Notes under the pieces: generated by a model | The model's database searches: none | The model's input: only the letters and a program-made list of their open reading frames with translations | Told to the model about the DNA's origin: nothing | Assembly (NCBI GenBank): GCA_017419065.1 | Contig: JAFOMB010000208.1 | Location: forward strand, 1 to 27,192 | Direction: 5' to 3' | Origin: Erysipelotrichaceae bacterium | GTDB lineage: Bacteria > Bacillota_I > Bacilli_A > Erysipelotrichales > Erysipelotrichaceae | DNA: 27,192 nt | Shown: positions 1-5,929 of the stretch, piece after piece | Numbering within the stretch: position 1 is the first letter of the stretch | Layout: every line of letters begins with the position of its first letter | Made by a program: the position numbers and the translations under genes

Positions 1-1104
1 CCTGTCTATCCGGAAGCCAGAACAGCCTGGAACGACGTAGACAACTTCATCCTCAATTCCGTCTTCATGGCAGACGGAGAGGAAGCTGTTCCGTTCCCGC
101 CGTTTGCGAGCTACGGTCTTTCCATCGACGCGGACCGTTTCGTGATGGACGATGCTGCCTATATCCGCGACAATCACGCCAGTGAAGACGATGTCGTTTC
201 CTATGCGGAACTGCTGAAGGATAAGGGCTATACGGAAGTCGAGGAAGAAGGGGAAGACGGCAGTATGCACACGTATTACCGCAAGCTTCTCAGAGAAGCC
301 TACAAGTGCTATTCCTCTATCGAAGTCGCCTATAAGGACGGTCTCGATATCACGGCCAAGAAGTGGTATGACAGTCCGAAATATAACGGTCTTGAAGAAG
401 TCAATCCGGTACTCAAGAGCTTCGGCTATGAAGAACTGCCGGCTTCGGAGAACTTCGTGAATGTCAGGGGAAGAGATACGGCATTGGCCTTATCGGAATC
501 CTGGCTCTACTTCTTCGACTATGCGACCAATACCTATGTCGATATCGACTTTGCGGATAAGGATTCCATGCAGGAATACCTGAATGCCTATATAGAGACT
601 CTGAGTAATGCCGGTTTCCGTCCGCACTATGTCGGAGGCGACGAGGAAGAGATCGAATACTATGAATCGGAGAACGGCTTCGCGAACTTCCGCTACCAGT
701 TCCTCGATGATGATACGGTCTCCCTCCTGTTCAGGCAGCAGAGATACATCCCGGCTGATGAAGTCTCGAAGAGGATCAGCGATGCCGGCTTCCCGGAGAT
801 CGCCTTCACAGAACCGATCAGTGCCAAGGATCTGACACTCTTTGAAAAGGCCCAGTACGGCAAGGATGATAAGCTCTTCATGACCGTCTCCAAGACCTTT
901 GAGACATCGGAAGAAGCCGAGAACTTCCTCAATGCCTATGAGGAGAAGCTCAATGCGGCCGGCTTTGAAAGAGTCAATCCGTCCGAGACAGGTTCTCTCA
1001 AGAGCGTCGTCCTCTTACATGAAGACGGAAACATGCTGGTAGGTGTCGACTTCTTCGAACAGAGCAGCGGCACCATGGTCAACATGGACTTCGAAGCGAA
1101 GTAA
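1..1104 (+). CDS. Unknown repetitive protein, 3' end (5' truncated by window edge)
   Basis: The frame is open from base 1, so the gene begins upstream; the ATG at 67 is probably internal. The visible 367 residues are acidic and rich in Tyr, Phe, Asp and Glu. They appear to contain about three diverged copies of a roughly 75-residue unit. Each unit has a helix ending in a pattern like YLNAYIETLSNAGF (also FLNAYEEKLNAAGF), followed by beta-like strands ending in alternating hydrophobics. No membrane segment or catalytic motif is visible in this part. I do not recognise the family; a secreted or lipoprotein-type repeat protein is possible, but the N-terminus is not in the window. The gene ends at TAA, followed 18 bases later by a hairpin terminator. 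Confidence 0.8.
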   Translation, partial: PVYPEARTAWNDVDNFILNSVFMADGEEAVPFPPFASYGLSIDADRFVMDDAAYIRDNHASEDDVVSYAELLKDKGYTEVEEEGEDGSMHTYYRKLLREAYKCYSSIEVAYKDGLDITAKKWYDSPKYNGLEEVNPVLKSFGYEELPASENFVNVRGRDTALALSESWLYFFDYATNTYVDIDFADKDSMQEYLNAYIETLSNAGFRPHYVGGDEEEIEYYESENGFANFRYQFLDDDTVSLLFRQQRYIPADEVSKRISDAGFPEIAFTEPISAKDLTLFEKAQYGKDDKLFMTVSKTFETSEEAENFLNAYEEKLNAAGFERVNPSETGSLKSVVLLHEDGNMLVGVDFFEQSSGTMVNMDFEAK

Positions 1105-1121
1105 TATAACGCAGGATACAA

Positions 1122-1147
1122 AAAGGATCTCTGGAAGGAGATCCTTT
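1122..1147. terminator. Bidirectional hairpin terminator between convergent genes
   Basis: A perfect 10-bp stem (AAAGGATCTC with GAGATCCTTT) closes a 6-base loop. On the minus strand the stem runs into a T-run, which suits the phosphatidyltransferase gene. On the plus strand it is followed by TTATTATGT, which suits the upstream unknown gene. Confidence 0.85.
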
Positions 1148-1164
1148 ATTATGTCTTGTATGAT

Positions 1165-1662
1165 TCAGATAAAGAAGCGGCTGACCTCATCGATCAAAGA
1201 CAGGGCCCCGATCACCATGACCAGATAGCAGTAGAGTCCGGCATAAGGCAGTCTCAGTGCGAAGGGCAGCAGGAACATCAGGATACTGACGGCCTTGTTG
1301 TAAAGGGAATGGGTGGACAGGAAGCGGCGCTTCCAGAGGAAGAAGAAGATGTATAAGAGGAGCCGGAAGAGGATGAGACCCATGATGGTATACAGTCCCA
1401 GCTTCGGAAGAGCTTCTTCCAGCAGAGGCCACACCTTTATCAGCATGATCCCGTATAAGGTCAGATCGGATACGGAATCGAGTTTCTTTCCGAATTCACT
1501 TTCCGTATGGAACTTCCTGGCTGCCCAGCCGTCTAAGGCATCAGTGAGACCGCAGAAGGCATACAGGATCAGGAATCCCAGGGAGCATGCCGGGATGAAT
1601 ATGAGGACCAGGGCTCCGATGAGACGGAGGGAAGTAAAGACATTTGCCAGATTCTTCTTCAC
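1165..1662 (-). CDS. CDP-alcohol phosphatidyltransferase family membrane enzyme
   Basis: This 165-residue integral membrane protein carries the full family signature D41-x2-D44-G45-x2-A48-R49-x8-G58-x3-D62-x3-D66, which binds the CDP-alcohol and the catalytic metal ions. Such enzymes transfer a phosphatidyl group from CDP-diacylglycerol to an alcohol such as glycerol-3-phosphate or serine. Several hydrophobic segments flank the motif. The start is GTG at 1660-1662 with AAGGAGG about 6 bases upstream. The protein is slightly shorter than typical PgsA (about 180-190 residues), so the substrate is not settled: phosphatidylglycerophosphate synthase-like is most likely, but cardiolipin or phosphatidylserine synthase-like members cannot be excluded. 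It is a monocistronic minus-strand unit convergent with the gene at 1-1104. Confidence 0.85.
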   Translation of the reverse strand: MKKNLANVFTSLRLIGALVLIFIPACSLGFLILYAFCGLTDALDGWAARKFHTESEFGKKLDSVSDLTLYGIMLIKVWPLLEEALPKLGLYTIMGLILFRLLLYIFFFLWKRRFLSTHSLYNKAVSILMFLLPFALRLPYAGLYCYLVMVIGALSLIDEVSRFFI

Positions 1663-1730
1663 TTGTACCTCCTTTTCACTCTAATCACTATTCTAACAGA
1701 GAAAGACGGAATATCGCTCCGGTTGTTATC

Positions 1731-1736
1731 TATAAT
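1731..1736 (+). promoter_or_regulatory. -10 box TATAAT positioned for a leaderless mRNA
   Basis: A perfect TATAAT ends 7 bases before the ATG at 1744. Transcription would therefore start at or within a base or two of the start codon, and no ribosome binding site is visible. No convincing -35 box is seen at 16-18 bases upstream. Confidence 0.55.
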
Positions 1737-1743
1737 AAACTTG

Positions 1744-2154
1744 ATGAGATACGAACACACAGACAGAAAGGGCTTCTGGATCGGTTTCCTCGACTTCTTT
1801 ACAGCCGGGATCTTTCTGCTGATCTGGATGAAGAAGGGTCTTCAGGAAGAATTCGAAGAGGTCCTGGGAAAGAAACTGCAGCCTTACTGGAAGGCCTATT
1901 TATTGGGGATACCGGACTTCTTCATCTACACATTGGTATGGATGGCACGGGTCTCGGAGGATCTCAGAGAAAAGGCACTGGAACTCGGCATCGAAGGAAA
2001 GCTCACCTCCTTTAAACACATGTTTCTCTGGAATACCGTCGGTCTGCCTCTGGCCGGACCGGCTGTAGCCACCTGGCGCTTCTTTGACACCCTGAACAAA
2101 GTCGAAAGAGAACTAAACCGCAGAGAAGAAGAGAAGAAGGGTTCCTCTGTATAA
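1744..2154 (+). CDS. Small membrane protein, DUF4234-like, unknown function
   Basis: This protein has 136 residues from the ATG at 1744; an in-frame upstream start at 1663 would run through the promoter and overlap no ribosome binding site, so it is rejected. It shows three hydrophobic stretches (about residues 10-28, 50-66 and 98-112) rich in Trp, Phe and Gly, with a charged Glu/Lys C-terminal tail. The sequence GFLDFFTAGIFLLIWMKK resembles the Gly/Trp-rich membrane segments of DUF4234 proteins, and a second similar segment (IPDFFIYTLVWMARV) follows, suggesting an internal duplication. Function is unknown. Its stop codon lies inside the -10 box of the next gene. Confidence 0.6.
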   Translation: MRYEHTDRKGFWIGFLDFFTAGIFLLIWMKKGLQEEFEEVLGKKLQPYWKAYLLGIPDFFIYTLVWMARVSEDLREKALELGIEGKLTSFKHMFLWNTVGLPLAGPAVATWRFFDTLNKVERELNRREEEKKGSSV

Positions 2155-2155
2155 T
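2150..2155 (+). promoter_or_regulatory. -10 box before the GH25 gene
   Basis: TATAAT overlaps the stop codon of the previous gene. The predicted transcript starts near 2162, immediately before the AGGTG ribosome binding site at 2162-2166 that serves the ATG at 2173. The 5' leader would be only about 10 bases. Confidence 0.5.
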
Positions 2156-2172
2156 AAAGACAGGTGATGTAT

Positions 2173-3582
2173 ATGAAAAAGAAAAAGAGATCGATCTTAC
2201 CTGCGGCGATACTGATCGGGGTGCTGCTGACAGCTGCCCTGCTGTTTTTCCTCTTCTTTCCGAGGATCTCCTTTACGGAAAAACATCCGACACTGGAGAG
2301 GATGAATGAATATCCGGCGGAAAGCTTCATCGCCAAAGCCAACGGTACCGTGAGCTTTGAAGAAGACTTCCTTCCGACAGAAGAAGTGGGTGAAAAGAAG
2401 TTCATCTACAGTGTCAAGAAGGGTCCCTTCACAAGGAAGATCGGCTTCAGCTATGAAGTAAAGGATACCGTCGGTCCGGCGGCCTCCTTTCATAAGGATC
2501 CTTATGAGATCGATCCGGGAGATGAACTGACAGAAGCGGAACTGAGAGAAAACGTCCTCCTCGATGAAGAGGGAAGCTATATTCTGGAGAGTGCTGTGGA
2601 TACGGAATTCTCCGGGATCTATCCTGTCAGGGTGAAGGCAGAAGACATCTACGGGAATACATCAGAGAGCACCTTTCAGGTACTCGTCCGGGATACGGAG
2701 GAACCTTTCGTCTTCCGTACCGGCAACGGCGCCAGGATCCTCCTGGGAAGCGACTTTGACATCAACTCCATCATCAGCTACGGCGATAACGCGGATGCCT
2801 TCCCGGAATTGAAGGTAGAAGGGGAAGTGGATACCTCTGAAACCGGTGTCTATCCGCTCCATGCCACCCTGACTGATTCCTCCGGTAATGTCATGGAATG
2901 GGATCTGAACATCTCCGTCGTCGAAGAGATCCCGAAGAACGAACCAAGTGACTACAGCTATCCGTTTGAAGAATTCCTGGAAGACTATGCCGGAGAAGGC
3001 AGGAAATACGGCATCGATGTCTCGGAGTGGCAGGGCGATATCGACTATGAAGCGGTAAGGGATGCCGGATGCGATTTCGTCATCATGAGACTGGGATGGT
3101 CCTTTGAAGGGGACCTCCACGTCGATAAGAAGTTCCATCAGAATCTGGAAAGAGCCAAAGAAGCCGGTCTTCCGGTGGGCATCTATCTTTTCGTCTACGA
3201 CTATACCGAGGAAGATCTCATTCTCTCCATGGAGAAGATGTTCAAAGAATTAAACGGCGTCAAACTCGATTTCCCGCTCATCTTCGACTGGGAGAACTTC
3301 GGCAATTACCAGGACTATCAGATCTCTTTCCAGGGTCTCAATCACCTCTATGACGTCTTTGAAGAGGAAGCGGAAAAACAGGGCTATGAGGCCATGTTGT
3401 ATGGAAGCGGCTTCTATCTCAAGAACATCTGGAACCACACCGATACAAGACCTGTCTGGCTGGCTCAGTACAGTTCCTGGCCGAACTACGCAGGGCCTTA
3501 TGAGATCTGGCAGCTCTCCGATGAGGGAAGCATCGACGGCATCGACGGTCCTGTCGATCTGAACATTCTTTTTACAGATTAA
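2173..3582 (+). CDS. Membrane-anchored GH25 muramidase with Ig-like repeats
   Basis: This is a 469-residue cell-surface enzyme. Residues 1-6 are Lys-rich, followed by a single hydrophobic anchor (about 8-29), so it is probably an uncleaved type II membrane protein. Residues about 80-260 hold two bacterial Ig-like (DUF5011-like) repeats, each with a Gly-x-Tyr-Pro strand and a D-x-x-GN turn. The C-terminal GH25 domain begins at GIDVSEWQG (catalytic-site D282). It also has IFDWEN with D372 and E374 as the acid pair, and a closing VDLNIL motif. GH25 enzymes cleave the N-acetylmuramic acid to N-acetylglucosamine bond of peptidoglycan. ATG 2173 is chosen over GTG 2164 and ATG 2167 because AGGTG lies 6 bases before it. 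A housekeeping cell-wall remodelling role is likely; there is no phage context. Confidence 0.88.
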   Translation: MKKKKRSILPAAILIGVLLTAALLFFLFFPRISFTEKHPTLERMNEYPAESFIAKANGTVSFEEDFLPTEEVGEKKFIYSVKKGPFTRKIGFSYEVKDTVGPAASFHKDPYEIDPGDELTEAELRENVLLDEEGSYILESAVDTEFSGIYPVRVKAEDIYGNTSESTFQVLVRDTEEPFVFRTGNGARILLGSDFDINSIISYGDNADAFPELKVEGEVDTSETGVYPLHATLTDSSGNVMEWDLNISVVEEIPKNEPSDYSYPFEEFLEDYAGEGRKYGIDVSEWQGDIDYEAVRDAGCDFVIMRLGWSFEGDLHVDKKFHQNLERAKEAGLPVGIYLFVYDYTEEDLILSMEKMFKELNGVKLDFPLIFDWENFGNYQDYQISFQGLNHLYDVFEEEAEKQGYEAMLYGSGFYLKNIWNHTDTRPVWLAQYSSWPNYAGPYEIWQLSDEGSIDGIDGPVDLNILFTD

Positions 3583-3610
3583 ACAAAGAGAAAAACGATC
3601 GTTTTCCTTC

Positions 3611-3639
3611 TTTCCAACGGAAAGGGAAGAGATTACAAT
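3611..3639 (+). promoter_or_regulatory. Probable sigma-A promoter of the mgtE unit
   Basis: A weak -35 (TTTCCA, 3611-3616) lies 17 bases before TACAAT (3634-3639). Transcription would begin near 3646, giving a leader of about 118 bases before mgtE. Confidence 0.5.
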
Positions 3640-3667
3640 AAGGTTGAAAATAAAAGGGGGTGGAAAC

Positions 3668-3748
3668 ATGGAAGTACCTGATCACTTGCGATGCATGGCT
3701 TTACGACGGACTCCATGGATCGCCCGGAGTCTGTCTTCTATCGATTAA
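3668..3748 (+). CDS. 26-codon upstream ORF (candidate leader peptide) before mgtE
   Basis: An ATG at 3668 is preceded at 4 bases by AAGGGGGTGG, a near-perfect ribosome binding site, and reads 26 codons to TAA, which ends 15 bases before mgtE. The peptide begins MEVPDHLRC. It carries acidic and proline residues near its N-terminus and an LRR stretch (tandem CGA-CGG arginine codons), and ends in SLSSID. Enterobacterial MgtL, as I recall it, begins MEPDP and also has an arginine run; low magnesium makes ribosomes drop off such acidic/proline starts. Homology is not claimed. Codons 13-22 form one RNA stem and codons 21-24 can pair with the mgtE ribosome binding site, which suggests a regulatory leader rather than a functional protein. 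Confidence 0.6.
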   Translation: MEVPDHLRCMALRRTPWIARSLSSID

Positions 3749-3760
3749 CAGGAGGACAGA
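3706..3760 (+). promoter_or_regulatory. Mutually exclusive RNA stems over the mgtE ribosome binding site
   Basis: Stem 1 pairs ACGGACTCC (3706-3714) with GGAGTCTGT (3726-3734), 9 bp with one G-U. Stem 2 pairs TCTGTCTT (3730-3737) with AGGACAGA (3753-3760), 8 bp with one G-U, and includes the 3' half of the AGGAGG (3750-3755) of mgtE. The stems share 3730-3734 and cannot coexist. Ribosome position on the upstream ORF could choose between them. Confidence 0.5.
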
Positions 3761-3763
3761 ATA

Positions 3764-5113
3764 ATGTTAGAAAAAATCATGGAACTGATCAGTCTCAAGG
3801 ATTTCAAGAGACTGAAGGAGCTTTTAGAAGACGCCAATCACGCCGATATTTCTGAATGCCTGGATGAACTTCAGGATGAAGATCTGGCGATCATATTCCG
3901 TCTGCTTCCGAAGGATGAGGCAGCGGATATCTTTGCGTATATGGAACCGGATACCCAGGAGAAACTGGTAAGCCTGCTGTCCGATAAGGAAATCGGAGAA
4001 GTCATCTCGGAACTCTTCGTCGATGACGCGGCAGATCTCATCTCGGAGATGCCGGCCAATCTCGTCACCAGGATCCTGAAGAATGCCGATCCGCAGAAGA
4101 GGAAGGAGATCAACGAGATCCTGAAGTATCCGGAGGATTCTGCCGGATCCATCATGACGACAGAGTATGTCGATCTCCGGGACAGTTTAACGGTCAAAGA
4201 GGCCTTTGACCGCATCCGTGCCATCGGTCTCGATAAGGAGACCGTCTATATCTGCTATGTCCTGGACAATTCTAGACACCTGATCGGTGTCACGACCGTC
4301 AAGGATCTGCTGATGCATGACTATGACACGAAGATCCGGGACATCATGGAAGAGAATGTCGTGACCATCAATACGACAGACGACCAGGAAGAAGTCGCCA
4401 AGATGTTCGATAAGTACGACTATCTGGCTATGCCGGTCGTAGACGGCGAGAACCGGATGGTCGGTATCGTCACCGTCGACGACGCCATCGATGTCATGAG
4501 CGAAGAGAATGAGGAAGACTTCGAGAAGATGGCCGGTATGGCGCCTTCCGATGAATCCTATATGAAGACATCGATCTTCACGTTATACAAAAACCGTATC
4601 GTCTGGCTGCTGTTTCTGATGCTGTCGGCGACCTTTACCGGTATCATCATCACCCGCTATGAAGAAGCCTTTGCGCATGTGGCGATACTGGTCTCCTTTA
4701 TCCCGATGATCATGGATGCCGGAGGCAACTGCGGTTCCCAGTCATCGACAATGGTCATCCGAGGTCTGGCGACCGATGATATCGAACTCAAGGATGCCTT
4801 CAAAGTGTGGGCGAAAGAGGCCGTTGTCGCTGTCATGTGCGGTGCTACTCTGGCTGTTGTCAACGGTGTCCGCATCATGATCATGTATCCGGACAGACCG
4901 GACAAGCTCCTGCTGGCAGCTGTCATCGGCCTGACGCTGATCATTACGGCCCTGCTGGCCAAGTCCATGGGCGCCTTACTGCCGATGCTGGCAAAGATCC
5001 TCAAGATGGATCCGGCGACCATGGCTTCTCCTTTGATCACAACTGTCGTTGATACCTGCTCGATCTTCATCTACTTCAACATCGCTGTCCTTCTGATGCA
5101 TATCGCTGTATAA
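3764..5113 (+). CDS. mgtE: Magnesium transporter/channel MgtE
   Basis: This 449-residue protein has the complete MgtE architecture. It consists of a cytoplasmic helical N domain (about 1-125), two CBS domains (about 127-188 and 192-250), a plug helix region, and five membrane helices (about 277-447). The signature MIMDAGGNCGSQSSTMVIRG lies at 316-334. D430 in TTVVDT near the C-terminus corresponds to the pore aspartate that binds magnesium in the Thermus protein. In the family, intracellular magnesium bound between the N and CBS domains closes the channel. AGGAGG lies 8 bases before the ATG. The gene is preceded by an unusual leader with an upstream ORF and alternative stems, so expression is probably controlled at translation. 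A gtrA-like gene follows 9 bases downstream. Confidence 0.96.
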   Translation: MLEKIMELISLKDFKRLKELLEDANHADISECLDELQDEDLAIIFRLLPKDEAADIFAYMEPDTQEKLVSLLSDKEIGEVISELFVDDAADLISEMPANLVTRILKNADPQKRKEINEILKYPEDSAGSIMTTEYVDLRDSLTVKEAFDRIRAIGLDKETVYICYVLDNSRHLIGVTTVKDLLMHDYDTKIRDIMEENVVTINTTDDQEEVAKMFDKYDYLAMPVVDGENRMVGIVTVDDAIDVMSEENEEDFEKMAGMAPSDESYMKTSIFTLYKNRIVWLLFLMLSATFTGIIITRYEEAFAHVAILVSFIPMIMDAGGNCGSQSSTMVIRGLATDDIELKDAFKVWAKEAVVAVMCGATLAVVNGVRIMIMYPDRPDKLLLAAVIGLTLIITALLAKSMGALLPMLAKILKMDPATMASPLITTVVDTCSIFIYFNIAVLLMHIAV

Positions 5114-5114
5114 T
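5109..5114 (+). promoter_or_regulatory. -10 box TATAAT placed for leaderless gtrA transcription
   Basis: TATAAT contains the mgtE stop codon and ends 8 bases before the gtrA ATG at 5123. A transcript from it would start at or next to the ATG. No Shine-Dalgarno sequence precedes that ATG. Readthrough from mgtE is also possible. Confidence 0.45.
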
Positions 5115-5122
5115 GGGACAGT

Positions 5123-5530
5123 ATGATAGAACTGCTTAAGAAATACCGGGAACAGATATCCTACCTCTTCTTCGGAGGCTGTACCTTCCTCGTTTCCATG
5201 GTCACCTTCTACCTCTTCTCCAAAGTCATGGGGATGAGCGAGACAGTGGCCAATATCCCGTCCAATGTCATCGCGATCCTGTTCGCCTACATCACCAATA
5301 AGCTCTTTGTCTTTCAGAAGAAGAATGACGACAAACAGGGCTTATTGAAGGAATTCATCTCCTTCTTAGGCGGCAGAGCCGTGACTTTCTTACTGGAGGA
5401 ACTCATCATCTTCGTCGGTGTCGATCTTCTTCACATCGACGGAATGATCGTGAAGCTCATCGCCCAGGTCGTCGTGATCCTCGGGAACTACTTCATCTCC
5501 AAATTCTTTGTATTCAAAAAGAGCGAGTGA
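5123..5530 (+). CDS. GtrA-family membrane protein
   Basis: This 135-residue protein has four predicted membrane helices (about 12-32, 38-58, 82-102 and 108-128). It carries the family hallmarks FFGGCTFLVSMVTFYLF near the start, an YITNKLFVFQ motif after helix 2, and the closing NYFISKFFVFK. GtrA-family proteins are thought to help move lipid-linked sugars across the membrane for surface glycosylation; no glycosyltransferase partner is next to it here. The ATG has no ribosome binding site but follows a TATAAT box by 8 bases, consistent with leaderless translation. Its last codons form the left arm of the terminator at 5518-5539. Confidence 0.85.
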   Translation: MIELLKKYREQISYLFFGGCTFLVSMVTFYLFSKVMGMSETVANIPSNVIAILFAYITNKLFVFQKKNDDKQGLLKEFISFLGGRAVTFLLEELIIFVGVDLLHIDGMIVKLIAQVVVILGNYFISKFFVFKKSE

Positions 5531-5539
5531 TCGCTCTTT
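5518..5539. terminator. Hairpin terminator overlapping the gtrA stop codon
   Basis: A perfect 9-bp stem (AAAGAGCGA with TCGCTCTTT) closes a GTGA loop that contains the TGA stop. It is followed by AATTTAAATT on the plus strand and by a T-run on the minus strand, so it can also end minus-strand transcription from the decayed fur-like gene. Confidence 0.85.
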
Positions 5540-5547
5540 AATTTAAA

Positions 5548-5819
5548 TTATCTTCGTAAACGGTGGAATCCATCAGGATCAGCGGGGCGAAGGAATCTTT
5601 CACCTTCTTCCAGAGCTTCTCCAGATGACGGTATACAGTCGTAAGTCCGATCGGGATATCCTCCTTTTTGAGATGGGAAAAGATCCCGGCAGCTGTCGTA
5701 TGGGAACCCTGATGAGACAGGAAGTAATCTCTGATCGTTTCCTTCTGCTTTGTGCGGTAGTTTGTCTTGTTCGATATTTGGAAATAGTTTTCGATTTTTA
5801 CAGATAATCCGTATATCTG
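5548..5819 (-). pseudogene. Frameshifted, truncated Fur-family regulator remnant
   Basis: Reading the minus strand from 5819, one frame gives a recognisable Fur-type winged-helix DNA-binding domain: NYRTKQKETIRDYF, TTAAGIFSHLKKED and IPIGLTTVYRHLEKL. The last is the Fur-family recognition helix motif. At about 5613-5612 the sense switches to the next frame, which continues EEGERFLRPADPDG, the expected wing. A single lost C in CTCCTGG, now CTCTGG, explains the shift. The reading then ends at 5548, so the whole C-terminal metal-binding and dimerisation domain (about 60-70 residues) is missing. No ATG, GTG or TTG start exists in the first frame. Three lesions make decay more likely than sequencing error, though a short DNA-binding remnant cannot be fully excluded. 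Confidence 0.7.
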
Positions 5820-5820
5820 T
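5800..5820. promoter_or_regulatory. 21-bp inverted repeat at the start of the fur-like remnant
   Basis: ACAGATA (5800-5806) and TATCTGT (5814-5820) are perfect 7-bp arms with a 7-base spacer. On the minus strand the right arm overlaps a consensus -35 TTGACA (5823-5818), with AAAAAT as a poor -10. This looks like an operator, possibly for autoregulation by the former regulator. It could instead act on the plus-strand gene starting at 5930. Confidence 0.45.
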
Positions 5821-5891
5821 CAAGAAAGGTACATTTCGCTTTATCCAGAAGAATTCATCGGAAATTCACATAGTGGAAAAAAGAAATCATA

Positions 5892-5897
5892 TATAAT
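5892..5897 (+). promoter_or_regulatory. -10 box before the coiled-coil protein gene
   Basis: TATAAT lies 32 bases before the ATG at 5930. No good -35 is present at 16-18 bases; TTCACA at 5865-5870 is too far (21 bases). Confidence 0.4.
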
Positions 5898-5929
5898 AAA
5901 AAGTGAAGGAACATCAAGGAGGTATAAAT

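Noticed and set aside
2662..3138. 158-residue minus-strand ORF inside the GH25 gene
   Set aside because: Antisense shadow of a gene with conserved catalytic motifs; no start context.
3590..3606. Short palindrome AAAACGATCGTTTT after the GH25 gene as a terminator
   Set aside because: The dyad has no loop and only a weak T-run (TTTTCCTTC), so it may act weakly but is not a convincing intrinsic terminator.
3646..3763. M-box (ykoK) magnesium riboswitch before mgtE
   Set aside because: The conserved GUUAGGUGAGGCUCCU-like core is not present and the leader is shorter than the usual M-box; the ORF and two stems explain it better.
5548..5823. 91-residue minus-strand ORF from TTG 5823 taken as an intact gene
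   Set aside because: Only its last 20 residues make sense, as the shifted end of a Fur-type domain; the first 70 are the wrong frame of the recognisable winged helix.
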